Origin: Monoplex corrugatus
Lineage: Eukaryota > Mollusca > Gastropoda > Littorinimorpha > Ranellidae
NCBI GenBank assembly: GCA_030674185.1
Contig: CM060307.1
Span: 46,497,681-46,561,680 of the forward strand
DNA: 64,000 nt
Direction of reading: 5' to 3'
Shown here: piece by piece, positions 23,441-36,147 of the stretch
Numbering within the stretch: position 1 is the stretch's first letter
Layout of the letters: each line of letters begins with the position of its first letter
The notes under the pieces: model-generated
Database searches by the model: none
What the model saw: the letters and a program-made list of their open reading frames with translations, nothing else
What the model was told of the DNA's origin: nothing
Program-made: the position numbers and the translations under genes

Positions 23441-26400
23441 TATATATGCACGTGCATGCACACACATGTACGCGCACGCACACACACACCACATACACAC
23501 ATGCAGGATACACGTACAGACTTCACATACTAGCATGTCAACAGAAAACAAAGAAAAAAGAATCACAGTGATCAATAGCATGGTTTTGAACAGCATGTTG
23601 ATACTTTAAAGTAAAATTTGTACACAGATATACGAATCTGGCCATAATCATGTGGTGTGTTTTGCTAGAAACCTAGCTTGGCAGAGCCTATCCCACTCTA
23701 AACTTGACCATATATGAATATGTCATTATGTGGAATGTGAGTTGTCTGGAGTATTTTCATTCTTTTGTGTGTGTGTTTGTCTGTGTGTGTGTGTGTGTGT
23801 TCACGCACGGCTATGCGCGTGCATGTGCACATGCTTATATAAAATGGAGGAATCGATTTTTCAGCTGTTTGTGGACAAAATGGGGTAATACTACTAATAT
23901 ATCCAGCTGAAGTGAAATATTCTTGGCTTCTTTGTGCATATGAATTGTGAGAGATCATGATCCACTCAAGTTTCAAGTTTTTGTGACTTGGAAAGGAAGG
24001 TTTATGCACATGCACACACATGCATACACACTCGCACACACACGCGCGCGCACACATACACACTTTAACTTACAGAAAAACAGTATTTTGTTTTACCAGC
24101 AGTTTGTCTAACAGTAACAGTGGTACATGAACCCAAATGTAACCAATGCTGTCATGAGTCGACCATCCTAAGATCATTATGATGTGCCAGTCAGCTGATA
24201 TTCACTCATTCCCTCGGACGTAATCCTAATTAGTAAATACAGCTGTATATGATTACATTTGCTTAGCGCTGTCTATGACATATAATATTCTGTAGTGATT
24301 TCCCTATATATACATGTTAATAAAAAACAAAGAGGATTAATTGAGTTGTCGCATGGTTACAGCAGCAGGATCCACCAAATGGCTTCATTATCACAGTTTC
24401 TATACAGTTACTTTGCAGAATGGAAAATGAAATTTAAAGTTGGGTAGGAAAACTTGGATGGATAGAGCACTGCATAGTCCAGGATTTTGCAACCTGGCCT
24501 TGTTACCACAGCTTCTTTCGTTGCATTGCAGATGTGGAATGTGCAATTGAAAGTCAGATTAGAAATTTTTAACTTGGTGAATTGAGTACTGACAGTTTTA
24601 GTTGGTGCAGAGGGTAAAAAGATGGTCAGCACGAACCAAATTATTAGATGTTTTTTCTTTACTTTGATGTAAAGGAGTGATAAATGATGGAATGGTTAAC
24701 TAATTGTAGGAACTTGTCAGACACTGTAACAGTGTGTTTCAGCTGCTTGTAAATGACAAGCAGTACTCCAGATAGTTGCATATTACTTTGTTGATGCCTG
24801 CCAAACTGAGTGATTATCTGTTAGGTGAGAAACTTGAAATTACATCTACGCAGAAGGATGGCTAAAGGATCCGCGTTATAATTTGAGAGGTTTGTGTGCA
24901 AGGGTATATGGAAGTTGCCAAGTGTGCTTGTTTGCAATAATGGTAAATTTACATGTTGATGAGCGCTTACAGTTACAGCACAGTTTGAAGATTTTGCTCT
25001 ATGTGATCTAAAGAAAAGGAGCATGAATGATTTTCACTTATTGTTGAGGCAGGTGCTCTGTCTAATGTTGTTTTGATAATGTGATACTTTCAGTATGTTT
25101 TCTTTATATTTTGCAACGTTTTTGCCTGAACTTTTCAAGTGATTGTACATAAAGTGATACATTCAGAATTGTAGAAGTGACAAAAATATATTGTGCTAAT
25201 TTTGATGTATTGTTAATTTTTCATGTAAATTTGATTTAAAAAGTCAGGGTAAGGCTAAATATACTTTTTCCGTTGCAACTTTTACCATCCCCACAGATGT
25301 GTCATCAACTGATTCAGATTATAGTGCAGGATTTTTTTTTGTGTATGTGAATTTTAATTTCTTGTTTTTATTATTTATTATTATTGATATTATTATTTTT
25401 ATTTGTGTTTGGTATGTATGGGTGTGTAATCTGACTTGTTTTCAGTGAACTCTTTTTTTTTTTTTTTGCTGTTTGGTTTTCTCTACTACTACTTGGTTAC
25501 TGCTCATGTACTGCTCATTTTTACTTTCAAACCTCCACACTTGTCGAAAGGTCACCTTGAGAGCAGGTGTGAAAGACCACTGTATGTGAGACAGTTTTTT
25601 TTTTTTATTAAAAAAAATTTTTTTTTTTAATAGATACTATAGTCTATACAGTGCTAAGATGATGCATGAGAAATGGGATAATGGTGATGATACTGTGGCG
25701 TTCCATATATGTGTTATATGAATTAAGACTTGTGATAGGCTGTGCTCTGTGCTTACTTAAAAGATATTATATCCTGGTGCCAACCAGGCATGAGATAGAC
25801 ACCATGCTTTTGATCGGGAAATAGTAGCATTATGTCAGTGGTGCATCTGACAAGTAGATAGACGTGACTATGTGGTCCCAATCTTCTCAGCGAGCCCTTA
25901 GCATGCTCAGCGTTCTGTTGGAGCTGGTAGAGGCTAAAGTTGCTCGGAAATGGGGGGAAAAAAAAAAAAATTTGTCACCAAGGCACTAAATCAGTAAATG
26001 CATTTAGTTTCTTTACAGATTACTATGACCTAGACTGTACAGTTATATCAGTACAAACAGTTTAGAAATTTGTCTCATCAGATTATGCTCACAGCCTTGG
26101 TAAATTCCCCCAAAGCCAAAATAGAAACCCCCCACTGAGTGTCCTAACTTTATTATTTCTATTCTTCTGGTTCCTGTTGGGCTTGCAGATGCATCTGATC
26201 ATTGCAGAAGTCATCTGGTGTGATAAATCTTACTTTGTTTTCTACAATGACATGTCCAGTGATTCAGTTTTACCTCTGTGCATTGTTGTGGTTGAGGGTG
26301 GTGATGCAGGGGTGAGTAAGTGGTTGTGTGTGGGTAAGAAGCAGGTGGTGCAGTGACATAGGACACGATCAACAGTTCAAAGTTTGAAGGATGGTTACGA

Positions 26401-27639
26401 TTTTCTGATTAAAGAAAGCTATTTCTCTCGTGTTTTTTTCCAAGTCAGAATGAACAAGGGAGGTATGCTGTGACTGAAACTATGATCATTTTGTGCAAAG
26501 ATCAGAGATTTGTCTTCCTATCATGACATAGTTGATTATGAAGTAAGCGTGTGAATGTAGTTGTTTTCACTGGTTGAAGTTGCCATAAAGAGCTTAACCT
26601 GTTGTGTTTTCTGGTGAGATATAATTCATTCTTGAATGTAGTCAATTTCACTGGTTGAAGTTGTCATAAAGGGCATTTCCTGATTAGTTTTCTGGTGATA
26701 TATATAGACCTACACTTAATGTGCATAGAAATGTGCATTGTCAAAAAATGAACAGATTGAGGGTGAAAAGTATTAATTTAAATTAGCATTGTATACAAAT
26801 AATGAAATGTGCCAGAAGACATGAGATACACAGTATACATGCTTACATGCACATATCCCATCTCCATTCTCCCATCACCATTCTCTTACAGATTTGTCCC
26901 TCCGACCTCCAGTACAGTCACATGATTTGCTGTGAGAGACGCTCTACCTACTCAGTACTTGCTTTCTTATGCACACATATACTTAACATACATATTCATG
27001 GACTTAGTCACTCACAAGATGATGAACCAATGTTCCATCATTTTGATACTTGTATGCCAGCATACTGTAGATGCATTACATTCAAACCTGCATAGTCTTG
27101 TTGTGCCAAACATTTAAAACGTGGAACAGTATTTGTATTGTATACAGCTGTTGTTGTTGGGCATTATTATTATGATGAGTATATTGATCAGTACACTCTT
27201 CTCTCACAATATATTTTGTCATTTTGTACGTGATAGTGACCTGTGAGTAAAATTCATATGCAGAGGTACAGCAAGGATGCCTAAACAAACTATAAATATA
27301 ATCCACCCCTATCTCCGCCCATTAGTAGAAGCTGATGACTTGCATGCAGAAGGAGAGACAGTATTGCAGTAGGTTGGTAAATGGTATAAATTTAGAAAAG
27401 TGCAGTTGTTTCAATTGAGCATCTACACAGTTTGATGAGAAATTAGAAAATATATTTGGACAGGTGATTTTCCCTTCTGGTTTCCCATATGTGGACCATG
27501 AACCTGGAATTGTATTTTCGTTTATGATTGTGAAGCCTTCGTTGCATGATCTGTTGTTTGGAGAAGCTGTGTCCATTTTACTGTTGAGTAAATTCATTGA
27601 GAAAGAGGGAGTAAACTGGGATGTTTGGTCTCCTTTCAG
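23441..27639 (+). other. Intron upstream of exon A
   Basis: CA/GC-mixed tracts at 23450-23512, 23771-23802 and 24005-24062, poly-T runs at 25447-25468 and 25590-25628, and a duplication of about 90 bp at 26553-26700 (TTTCACTGGTTGAAGTTG in each copy). No coding signal until the acceptor GGTCTCCTTTCAG at 27639. Confidence 0.55.
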
Positions 27640-28163
27640 GTATGTTGGGGTGGCCACCAAACGTGCGGGGCTATGGCATGATGGGGGTGTCTAGAAACAT
27701 GTTGACTGGGAGACCCACCAGCATGGCCGTTAAAACATACACATGTAACATTTGCAAGTACTCAACAACCTATCTGACCAATTACAAACGCCACATGCGC
27801 AGACACACAGGCCAGTTATTCCGATGTGAAGTGTGTGGTGTACAGTACAATTGTCGATACTACCTTCAAAAGCACATCCTTAGGAATCATGGTTCTCAGC
27901 AGCAGGCTGTGGCAGGAAGTGAAAATGTTTCTATCAGAGCTGAAAATGGTGGCAGAAGACGGTCTGCTGGACCTCATCCAGAGAATGTTGTGGAAGAGTT
28001 CACCTCCCTGCAGGGTGTTGATCAGGGTTTGAACATTTGTGGGGCATCGGAAAGAGAGGTTTCACAAATAGATTTTTCACATGTTTCAACCAGTGATGGT
28101 ACTTCTGAGGATTTAAACTTTGCGAATGCTTCAGATGGTGGAAAAATACATACTTCATTTTAA
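27640..28163 (+). CDS. Terminal exon A: two C2H2 fingers plus long tail
   Basis: The acceptor TCTCCTTTCAG ends at 27639; bases GT complete the split codon (Gly). Finger 1 starts CNICKYSTTYL and ends KRHMRRH (C-X2-C-X12-H-X3-H). Finger 2 starts CEVCGVQYNC and ends KHILRNH (C-X2-C-X12-H-X4-H). They lie at about residues 386-434 of a 524-residue isoform. A 90-residue acidic/Ser tail follows, the longest in group 1. Finger 2 shares YNC(R/K)Y with exon D. A possible polyadenylation signal AATAAA lies at 28514-28519. The upstream ATGs in this frame at 27621 and 27642 are not needed because the exon is entered by splicing. Confidence 0.85.
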
Positions 28164-28710
28164 AAAGCATTGTGCATGTGTGTTATGATTATCTTTTACA
28201 TCTATAGGGACTATGATTCGTTTTGATTAGTTTGAGTTAAAGCATAAATATTCAGCAGTTATTAAGTGTGTTAATTATTGATAGTGGATTTTCATTAACT
28301 TGAGTTGTAGGGTTGGAGTTATTTACCCACAAGAAATATTAATATGCAATTTTAGATTGGTATGACCACTTCAAATATCAGTGTGAATCCATTGCTCACC
28401 TCACCACCTACCACCCCACACATGCACACTTGAAAGACTCCATTTGTTTTGTTTGGAAAGGTTGTCATTGAAGCATGATGCTTTGATAGTCTTCTGTTTG
28501 GCAGGAAAGCTAGAATAAAGTATACTTTGGCATCTCGACTGCCTTCAAATGGCCTAGGTGATTGGATAATCCAGTCTGTAGTAAAATAACACTAAAACTG
28601 ATATTCTCTGGTTTGAGGATTAGAATAGTTTTTTTTCTTCTTTTTTTTGGGTAAATATCTATATGGATTATTTAGCACAGTGTAGAGAATGTGCAGTGTC
28701 TTTTGTGTGT

Positions 28711-28748
<38 letters not shown>

Positions 28749-28749
28749 G

Positions 28750-28786
<37 letters not shown>

Positions 28787-28874
28787 GAGATATGAACTGA
28801 AGGAAGTGGGGGGTGGGGGAGGAGGAGGCTTTACTGTTAGGTTCTGATTAAAATTTTAATGATGTTCCTTGCAG
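28164..28874 (+). other. 3' UTR of exon A and intron to exon B
   Basis: AATAAA at 28514. A TG then GA microsatellite lies at 28705-28783. The acceptor GATGTTCCTTGCAG ends at 28874. Confidence 0.6.
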
Positions 28875-29179
28875 ATCATGGACAGCACCAATTTATCATC
28901 TCTTCAGGGCCATATAGTGGACCATGTCCTGCTTCTGACTATCCTGAATCCAGATTTAAAAACACTGTTAGTACTGTTACTCTGAAAATGGAACATTTCA
29001 ACAAAAAGGTTTACCAGTGTTCATTGTGTGAATACTCCAACCTAAAGTTGTTCAATTTCAAACGTCATATGCGAATGCACTATGGCATGAAATTTGTATG
29101 TGATATTTGTGGGATGCCAATCAGTGACAAATACAAATTAAACTTACATAAAAAAGCCAGACATGAGAACTTAAAATAA
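28875..29179 (+). CDS. Terminal exon B: two C2H2 fingers
   Basis: AT after the acceptor completes the split codon to Asp. About 45 residues of linker (HGQHQFIISSGP at the start) lead to finger 1, CSLCEYSNLKLFN to KRHMRMH, and finger 2, CDICGMPISDKY to HKKARH, followed four residues later by the stop. Both have C-X2-C-X12-H spacing. Isoform length is predicted at 451. Finger 1 shares the LFN-X-KRH helix with exons C and D, pointing to exon duplication. A variant polyadenylation signal ATTAAA lies at 29206-29211, close behind the stop. Confidence 0.85.
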
Positions 29180-29504
29180 TAGTCTTAAGGACATGTTGGA
29201 GTGCAATTAAAAAGCATTATTGAGGGTAAAAGTTTTTTCTAATACTACCAGTATTATCACTTGTTTTCACTATGATACTTATTGACAATAGACAAGCCTC
29301 AGATTATAGTTACAAGACACTGTATTGTGATTTCAATTTTAGAAAGGTTTCTTCTCATTTGAACTCTACATCCAACAGTTTTGGACACGAACTGTCCAGA
29401 AAGAAAATAGACTACTGTTAAAAAATGCTGCTGTGAGTATGTTAGGCCGACACAAGCTTAGGTGATAAAATCAGTCATCTAACAGCGGAGAAAGCCTTGT
29501 TCAG
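29180..29504 (+). other. 3' UTR of exon B and intron
   Basis: ATTAAA at 29206. Nothing else recognised before the TTAA-bounded insertion. Confidence 0.55.
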
Positions 29505-30593
29505 TTAACCCCTTGACTGCCGGAAAAATAACTATTTTTGAATTCCTGTCTGCTGGAGCAAAATTTTGATTTTTACGGTATGTTTACTAAGTGTGCATTG
29601 CTCATTCATTTACTGACAGTTCTCTAAGATTTTTGGCATATTTTTTCCTTATATCCCTGTCTATGATGTGATCAGGGCTTAAAACGTTCCGCGATTTTGG
29701 TTTGAAAAAAAAAAACCAAAAACCCCCCGAAAGGCGCAAGGCATCCATGATCGGCTTGCAAGCGTTCATAGCAACGGCGCGCAAGTTATGGCCCCTGATT
29801 TGCCCCTGGACGCCCCTAGTTTCAGTGGTTTTTTCCTCCTGTTTTAAGCCCTGTGTGATATAACTAACTATAATTTGGTTTTGTTTGTAATCAGTATGGA
29901 AAAAAAACTTTTTTTTTCTCTCCAAAAAATGACAGTTTCGGAAGATAAACACACAATTACGGAACATAAAACCAATGAAAACAGTACAAAACTTAGTTTT
30001 ATTGAACACTGAATATCAAAGGAAAGTCTCTGGTACTCATTGTACTCCAAGTAGATAAAATTGATGTGGTAATCCATGAACAAAAAGGGGTAACATAGTC
30101 CAAGCCTGAAATTTGGGATCATCATCTTTGCACAAGAGACCAGACAAAAGAGGATGATGCTGGTTGGTGTCAGTCTCATCTTTATTAAAATCATCGTCAT
30201 CTTCTCCCAAAAAGTCCTCTTCATCACTGTCTTGGTAATTTAGGACTTCATCTAAAACTTCCAATACGGAAAACTGTCGGAAAACTGATCGAACTGGCCA
30301 ACCAGACGAGCTGCCTGAAGTGTCCGCCATCTTGGATATGCTAGTTGGTTTCTCCGAAAGTCTTAGAAATTCCAAGAAAAACTACGGTGACTAGCCAATC
30401 ATTGGCCAACAATCAAAGGGCTACAACCTGATTTTACCTTCTAGATAACAGTGAAACAGTTTGTAGTGTTATTTCCCTTACAGTTTTGCCAGGCGAAGCC
30501 GACGAAAAATGAACGTGAATTTCACGTTGTTAGGTGCCTGCTACAACCAAAACCACAACGTGACAGTTACATTCTAGGCAGTCAAGGGGTTAA
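29505..30593 (-). mobile_element. Non-autonomous piggyBac-like element
   Basis: The ends are TTAACCCCTTGACTGCC at 29505 and its exact inverse complement ending at 30593, a perfect 17-bp inverted repeat including the TTAA target. Inside, on the minus strand, a short ORF carries an acidic N-terminal region like that of piggyBac transposases. About 1.1 kb in total, so the catalytic part is missing. The element sits between terminal exons B and C in the opposite orientation to the host gene. Confidence 0.8.
30037..30375 (-). pseudogene. piggyBac-like transposase N-terminal remnant
   Basis: A 112-residue frame; the likelier start is the internal ATG in the context AAGATGGCGG, giving MADTSGSSSGWP. 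Then comes an acidic run NYQDSDEEDFLGEDDDDF, a feature of piggyBac transposase N-termini. No DDD catalytic core and no C-terminal Cys-rich finger are present before the stop, so the product could not transpose by itself. Family assignment rests on the TTAA ends more than on the peptide. Confidence 0.55.
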
Positions 30594-32492
30594 AGCACTT
30601 TCACATAAGAGCTAGTCATTTTAACCAATTTTGAGACAATTTTCACACTTTACAATTGTGACTTAGGGAAAAAGTCTAGATTTGTGGTAAGTATGGTAAA
30701 GATCCTGCAACAACAAGAAGGAAAAAAACCAATAAAAAAAACCCCAACCACCTGCTATGTGATACAAATATGCACACAACAGAAAGATTTCATTTTAACG
30801 TTTATTGGATTCAGTGTTAAGAATATCATGACGTACATGTTTTGCAGGTTCATGGAAAAATTAAAGGATACCAAGATGATTTGATATACCTTAGAAAGTA
30901 ACATTTGTATCGATGGAAACAAATAATTGGTAAACGGTCATCAGACCCAGTCACCAGCATGCCATACAGTAAATACTTTGAGACGATTGAAATCATGTTA
31001 CTAAGTTCCTGTGTTAAGTTAATTCTTTTTTAGTCTTTATAAAATCACTGTACAATATGCGTCTAAAAATCATCGTGTCTAGCATCATTCTCAAGACATG
31101 ATCACATCAAATGTGGGAAGCGTGATTTGTTTTTTGATAGTCGTTAACTTTTCAGTGCAAGTTTATTCACCTGTTTGTGTGTTCATTTGTTACTGATCTT
31201 TTTGCTTAAAAGTTAAAATGTTTTTTTATTCGTTTGTTTTTGTTTTATTTTTTTGAGGTGGGGTTGGGGTGGGATGGGGGTGGGGTGTTTGTGGGTTAAT
31301 TGCACCAGATTGTTAATTGCACCAGACAAATATTTCCTGTTTTCGGTGGAAGTACTGACAAGATTTTGGAAAATCCTAAAAAAATGTTTTTGAGACATTG
31401 AAAAGCTTTTCTCAGATGTTAGTAAATGATTTGTTTACTTCACAGATCTTTATTCATAAATAACAGATCTTTATTCAGTTATAAAAGCTTCACATGCCAA
31501 GTCAAAGGATAACAAGATAATCGTAGAATGCAAGTGATTCAAACATTACTTTTTTTTTTTCTTCAATGGAATGTGAAATGTGGTAGGCTGGCCAGTTCAG
31601 AGATAATTTACTTGTAGGTCTGTTTAGGGATTCTCAGAAGTGAGAGTGCTCAGTTTAGGAAAAACAGAAAACAAAAAAACAACAAAAAAACCCCCAGAGA
31701 AGGATGAATGAAATGCCCTCTTCTTGCTGCTGCAGAACTTTTTTGGAGGACTGACATATGGTGATACATCCTTCCAGCCCTTTTTGGATCACCTGTTAAT
31801 GAAAAGCATCAGCATGATCACTACATGCACAGTGTGTGGTGTAGTTTTGCATTGTTGATTTAGTTTCTTTGCCTTTATCACTGTGGGGGACCCCCCCCCC
31901 CCCCCCAAAAAAAAAAAAAAAAAAAAGAAGAAAAATTAGATAGGCCCTTGTAAATGCATATAATACCTTTATCATTGTGTCATTGTGACCCTCCGCAGTT
32001 AGACCAGGCCCTTGTAAAAGTGCGTATGATGTACAAGTTTTCTTTGAATTGTCTGTATTTAAAAAAACATGTATTTATTCGTTGGTTGTCAGGCATGATA
32101 TTACCACAAGTCAAGAATGTTCTCATATTGTTTTATTCTGCCCTAGCATGTAATATCTTGCGACAGCATCCAAAGAAATAATTTGTATAATCAACTGAGG
32201 AAAAGTGCGTTTGAAGAGTTTTTGGAAACGTTTTTGTAATATATGTCATTTTTAGAAGAGGCCAAAAATAATGAGGCATTTTTATTAGAGGCCAAAGGCA
32301 AGGCTATCGTTAAACCTTTGTCTAGTATTTTGCACATTGACTCCTCAGTATGCTATATGTTTATGTTCCTGAGGCTTCTCAATGTTTTCCCGTTGAAAGG
32401 AAGTTTTCTGCTGTGCTGTACCTGTGTTCTTTGGATTTTGGATTTGGATAACTTGGTCTAGTGGATAAACCAAGATTATGGTTTGGTTTCAG
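30594..32492 (+). other. Intron between exons B and C
   Basis: No coding signal. A poly-C/poly-A junction lies at 31891-31926 and a G-rich stretch at 31256-31290. The acceptor TTATGGTTTGGTTTCAG ends at 32492. Confidence 0.55.
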
Positions 32493-32764
32493 ATGAGCCT
32501 TGGCCTTCGAGCAGAAGTCATCTTCCTGAGATCTTTGATAAGGATGGTCCCACAGAGGACATTCAAGATTACTTACTCAAAGTGCATGTAGATCATTTGG
32601 GCAGGAGGATATACAGATGCCATTTATGCAGTTACGCAAACAGTCGTCTCTTCAATGTCAAACGACATTTACGTATTCATAGTGATGCCAAGTCACAGTG
32701 TGACATTTGTGGTGGATACTTTCGGTGGCTAGATTCTCATAAGAAATGGAAACATTCAGTTTAA
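32493..32764 (+). CDS. Terminal exon C: two fingers, the second short
   Basis: AT completes the split codon to Asp, then EPWPSSRSHLPEIF. Finger 1 is CHLCSYANSRLFN to KRHLRIH with normal spacing. The second reads CDICGGYFRWLDSHKKWKH, where only nine residues separate the second Cys from the first His instead of twelve. This finger may not fold normally. The stop follows two residues later, giving a 440-residue isoform. AATAAA at 32821-32826 lies only 83 bases upstream of the exon D acceptor end, so polyadenylation at C and splicing to D should compete directly. Confidence 0.85.
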
Positions 32765-32908
32765 TTTTTTTTATGAATGGGTCTGATTACCTTTCTCGGT
32801 ATCTGTTTGGAGAATTTAAAAATAAAACTGTTTCTCATAATTTGTTTATTCTGTTTAAAGCTTTGTATAGCAGGGAGTAAAGCAGAAACCTCTTTCTTTC
32901 CCTTTCAG

Positions 32909-33222
32909 ATTCAGTTTACTACTGGGGACTTGATGCAAGCCGTGGGAAGAGAGCACGAGAAAAAAATCTCAAAATGGGTAGTGAAATCAGTGTTGGTTTG
33001 TTGCCAAAGCAGACATTTCTGGTACCACAAACAAAAGTTTATCAGTGTAACAGTTGTGGTTATTCAAACAATCGACTGTTTAATTTCAAAAGACACATGC
33101 GCAGACATACAGGGAAGCTGTTTGAGTGTGAATGGTGTCCTGTGAAGTACAACTGCAAGTACATGATGGCCAAGCATAAGAAAAGAGATCACCCAGAATA
33201 TTTAGACAGGTCTGGAAGTTGA
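32909..33222 (+). CDS. Terminal exon D: two C2H2 fingers
   Basis: The acceptor CTTTCTTTCCCTTTCAG ends at 32908. AT completes Asp, and the frame runs through SVYYWGLDASRGKRARE before the first ATG at 32974, so the exon is longer than an ATG-based ORF call would show. Finger 1 is CNSCGYSNNRLFN to KRHMRRH, then the classic TGKLFEC linker and finger 2, CEWCPVKYNC to KHKKRDH. A 454-residue isoform. Finger 1 is closest to B and C, finger 2 to A. AATAAA at 34098-34103 is the nearest canonical signal seen. Confidence 0.85.
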
Positions 33223-34381
33223 ACACTTGTTTGGTGCATTGAATTGTTAGCATTATTACTTTTGTTTTTGCAGTAATTGTGATCCTTTGAATAATGTACA
33301 ACACACTGTTGTGCATTATAGTGAAATGAATGTAAACCTATAAAGTAAAATTGGATGCAACAATATGGGCTACAGTTTCAAAGACGGGTGTGTATTTGTT
33401 TGGCTTTAACTGACTCATTCTCTGACTCTGGCTTTAACCCAGTTATTCTCTGATCTTGTCCATAACCTTCCTGTGAAGATATTAAGCTTTTCATTCCTCA
33501 CCATATCCATATCTTCACCAGCTTCATAAACCCTTTTATTTCTGCACCCCATGCACCAGCTTCCACCTTTGCCTGCAGCAAGTTAATGGAAACTGGTGGG
33601 CAGGGTGAGGGAATGTGTTGTATTCTTTGGGCGTACAAAGTACACATTTTAGTATCATTGTATGCTTGGACGCTTGAAAATAATATTTTACAGTTTAGTG
33701 CTCTTTTTGTACATATAAATTCAATCTGACATGATTGGAGCCGTTCTTGTACTTCTTCACAAGTACCGTTGTGCTTAAAGATGGTGTTCAGCTGTTAAGA
33801 TGCCTGCTATGTGTATGCCACCTGCACTTTGCCTCAAGCTTGTTGTAACCAGCTGCAGGCTCACTAGCCTCTGTGTGGTCCATGGATAAAAGAGGAAAGA
33901 AAAAGAAAATGGCTGAAGCAAAGAAGTTGCCAAAAGTGATTCAGGGAATTGATGAAGAGAAAGACTTTAGGAGAGACTATTAGGCCTCCAAAAAAGACTA
34001 AAATATATTTAGTCAAAAATTTGTTATTGCACCACAAGAACTTCCCATGTTTGGTGCGCCTAAGGAAGAAAGTTATGCATTTTACTTGCACAAATTGAAT
34101 AAAGTTTAGTTATAACAGCTGGACACAACAGTCTGTCCATTTGTCATCAGTTAGCAATATCGTACACACTGCCATTCAGGTTGTACACATTTCAGAACCC
34201 AATCATACACACAGCAAATGTTGATGATCAACAGGTCTATGACAGGGTTAAGGCTGTTCCAAAGTCCAACTTGGATGTTTTGGGATAGAATGAAGGAGTG
34301 AAATGTGTTCTGCGGAATAGTTATGAATTGATACGTGTTCAGTATGTTGATAATTCTGATAAATGTTTAGTGGTAAAATTA
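33223..34381 (+). other. 3' UTR of exon D and intron
   Basis: AATAAA at 34098. A degenerate stretch at about 33430-33615 contains CACCAGCTTCC and AACTGGTGGGCAGGGTGAGG and may be a decayed copy of the TTAA hairpin family. Confidence 0.5.
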
Positions 34382-34579
34382 TTAACCCTTTCACTTTCTC
34401 ACCCTCTCCACTGGTATCCTGCTTTGTCAGCCATGCTAGCAAAGCAAAAACTTAATTCTTTGACACCCAGGCCCTATCCACCAGCTTCCTGTAGGAGCAG
34501 GAAGCTGGTGGATAGGGTGAGGAGTCAAAGAGTTGAGTTTTTGCATTTATGGATAGGGTGCAGGAGTCAAAAGGGTTAA
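34382..34579. mobile_element. TTAA-flanked hairpin MITE, copy 4
   Basis: Starts TTAACCCTTTCAC and ends GTCAAAAGGGTTAA. The inner hairpin arms read CCTATCCACCAGCTTCCTG and its inverse around GTAGGAG. 198 bp; slightly more diverged than copies 1-3. Confidence 0.7.
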
Positions 34580-36057
34580 CAGGTTTCCGATCCATTCAGA
34601 CTATGAAAAGGTAAATGCCACATTCGGTTGACCACCTCAGTTCTGTCTCCAACCAGCATTCAATGTAATCAAAGAGACTGTAGTCACCATCATTGTGAAT
34701 AGATGATGGCAGATGGACTGGATAAACGCTTAGTTTGATTAGAGCAGGTGACGTCACATGGACTACCCTTCACAGGGCACCAGAAACAAAACCTGAGAGA
34801 AGAAGACCCAAGAACACATGATGAATAGAAGAAAGAAAACTCCAAAACACACCTGGGGTACCATGCAAAGGATGGATGGCCCAGAACAGGCAATAGTGGG
34901 GGTCTTAGTTGTTACCATATGTGCCAATGGTTTAATGTCAAAGAAGTTATCTGGCTGTATTCACTTACTTGATGGGAGAGGGGAAGCTTGTTCTTTGACA
35001 ATTTTGTGTAATGTGTTCAGTGATCTCTCTTCTTGATGTGTTTGGATGTTTCCCTCAAAGTCTCAGACATGATAAAAAGGCACTCACAAGGATGCCTCAT
35101 CTTGTGTTCATAGCAATATTAGACGGCAAACTTAATACAGGACAAGTTGAAGTTAATTCAGGGGTTGAACATGTGTTGCAAATTAGAGTTAACTGTAAGT
35201 TTTTTTTTTTTTTTTTTGTGAACGTGTGTTGCAAATTAGAGTTAACTAAGTTGTTTTTGTTTGTTTTTGTTTTTTGTTCTGTTTTTTGTTCCACCTCCTT
35301 CCTCCTTGTTCTCAGAATCTTTGATTTAGATTGAGAGAGTGATTAACAAATGAACGAATACACAAACAAACAAAACAAAACAGATAGGAAAAAACACACC
35401 TGTGTACTGCAAGAAAGTAAAAGTTAGGTATGCATTCTTCTTTCAAGTGCTGCAAGAAAGTGAAAGTTAGGTATGCATTCTTCTTTCATTTGCCATCTAC
35501 TTAGGAAGGCCACATTTTGCAATGAATGTGGCCGTTTTTTTCCAGTTCCTGCTGGCTACCAGGGAGCTTGGTGGTCAAAGGAGATGTAGTCAGCCCTGTA
35601 TTCTCAAACTTCACTTGATTTAGGCAACATTGCATGTTCCGTTCCTCTTAACTGCAGGGGCAGGATGGGAAGGTCCTTGTGGTTCATATGGGCATTGGTC
35701 TGGTTGGAGCCAGTGCAGTCACATCAGCGTTGCTGTTCTCAGGACAGAAAGTGGTAATTGTCACTTTCTGTCCTTGGCAGCTATTGGTAGAAGGAGTGAT
35801 CCAATGATGGTTTTCTTAATGCTGGAGCTGATACTGTTGTCTGGTTTGCCTTTTTGGGCTCGCCATTTTGGTAGTTCATCTACCACATAGTTCTCACTCT
35901 GGTGTAAATGACGATGCCGACATGTCTTCCTGCAGGGTAGGGTGAAGAGTCCTAGGACTAAGAGCTTAGAAATCTTTGACGACATACATTGCTCACTTTG
36001 TTCACATTATAGAGGCACAACTGCATGTGTGCACGCATACATGCACACACGCGCGCG

Positions 36058-36147
<90 letters not shown>

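Noticed and set aside
29602..30227. Minus-strand frames of 135 and 119 codons
   Set aside because: They overlap the piggyBac-like ORF in other frames and have low-complexity composition.
32777..33145. 122-codon plus-strand frame across exon D
   Set aside because: Another frame over the true exon D; it lacks the Cys/His pattern seen in the phase-1 frame.
33864..34091. Short plus-strand ORF starting MDKRGKKKKMAEAKK and its antisense frame
   Set aside because: Only about 33 codons, lysine-rich, no splice context; looks like chance or repeat remains.
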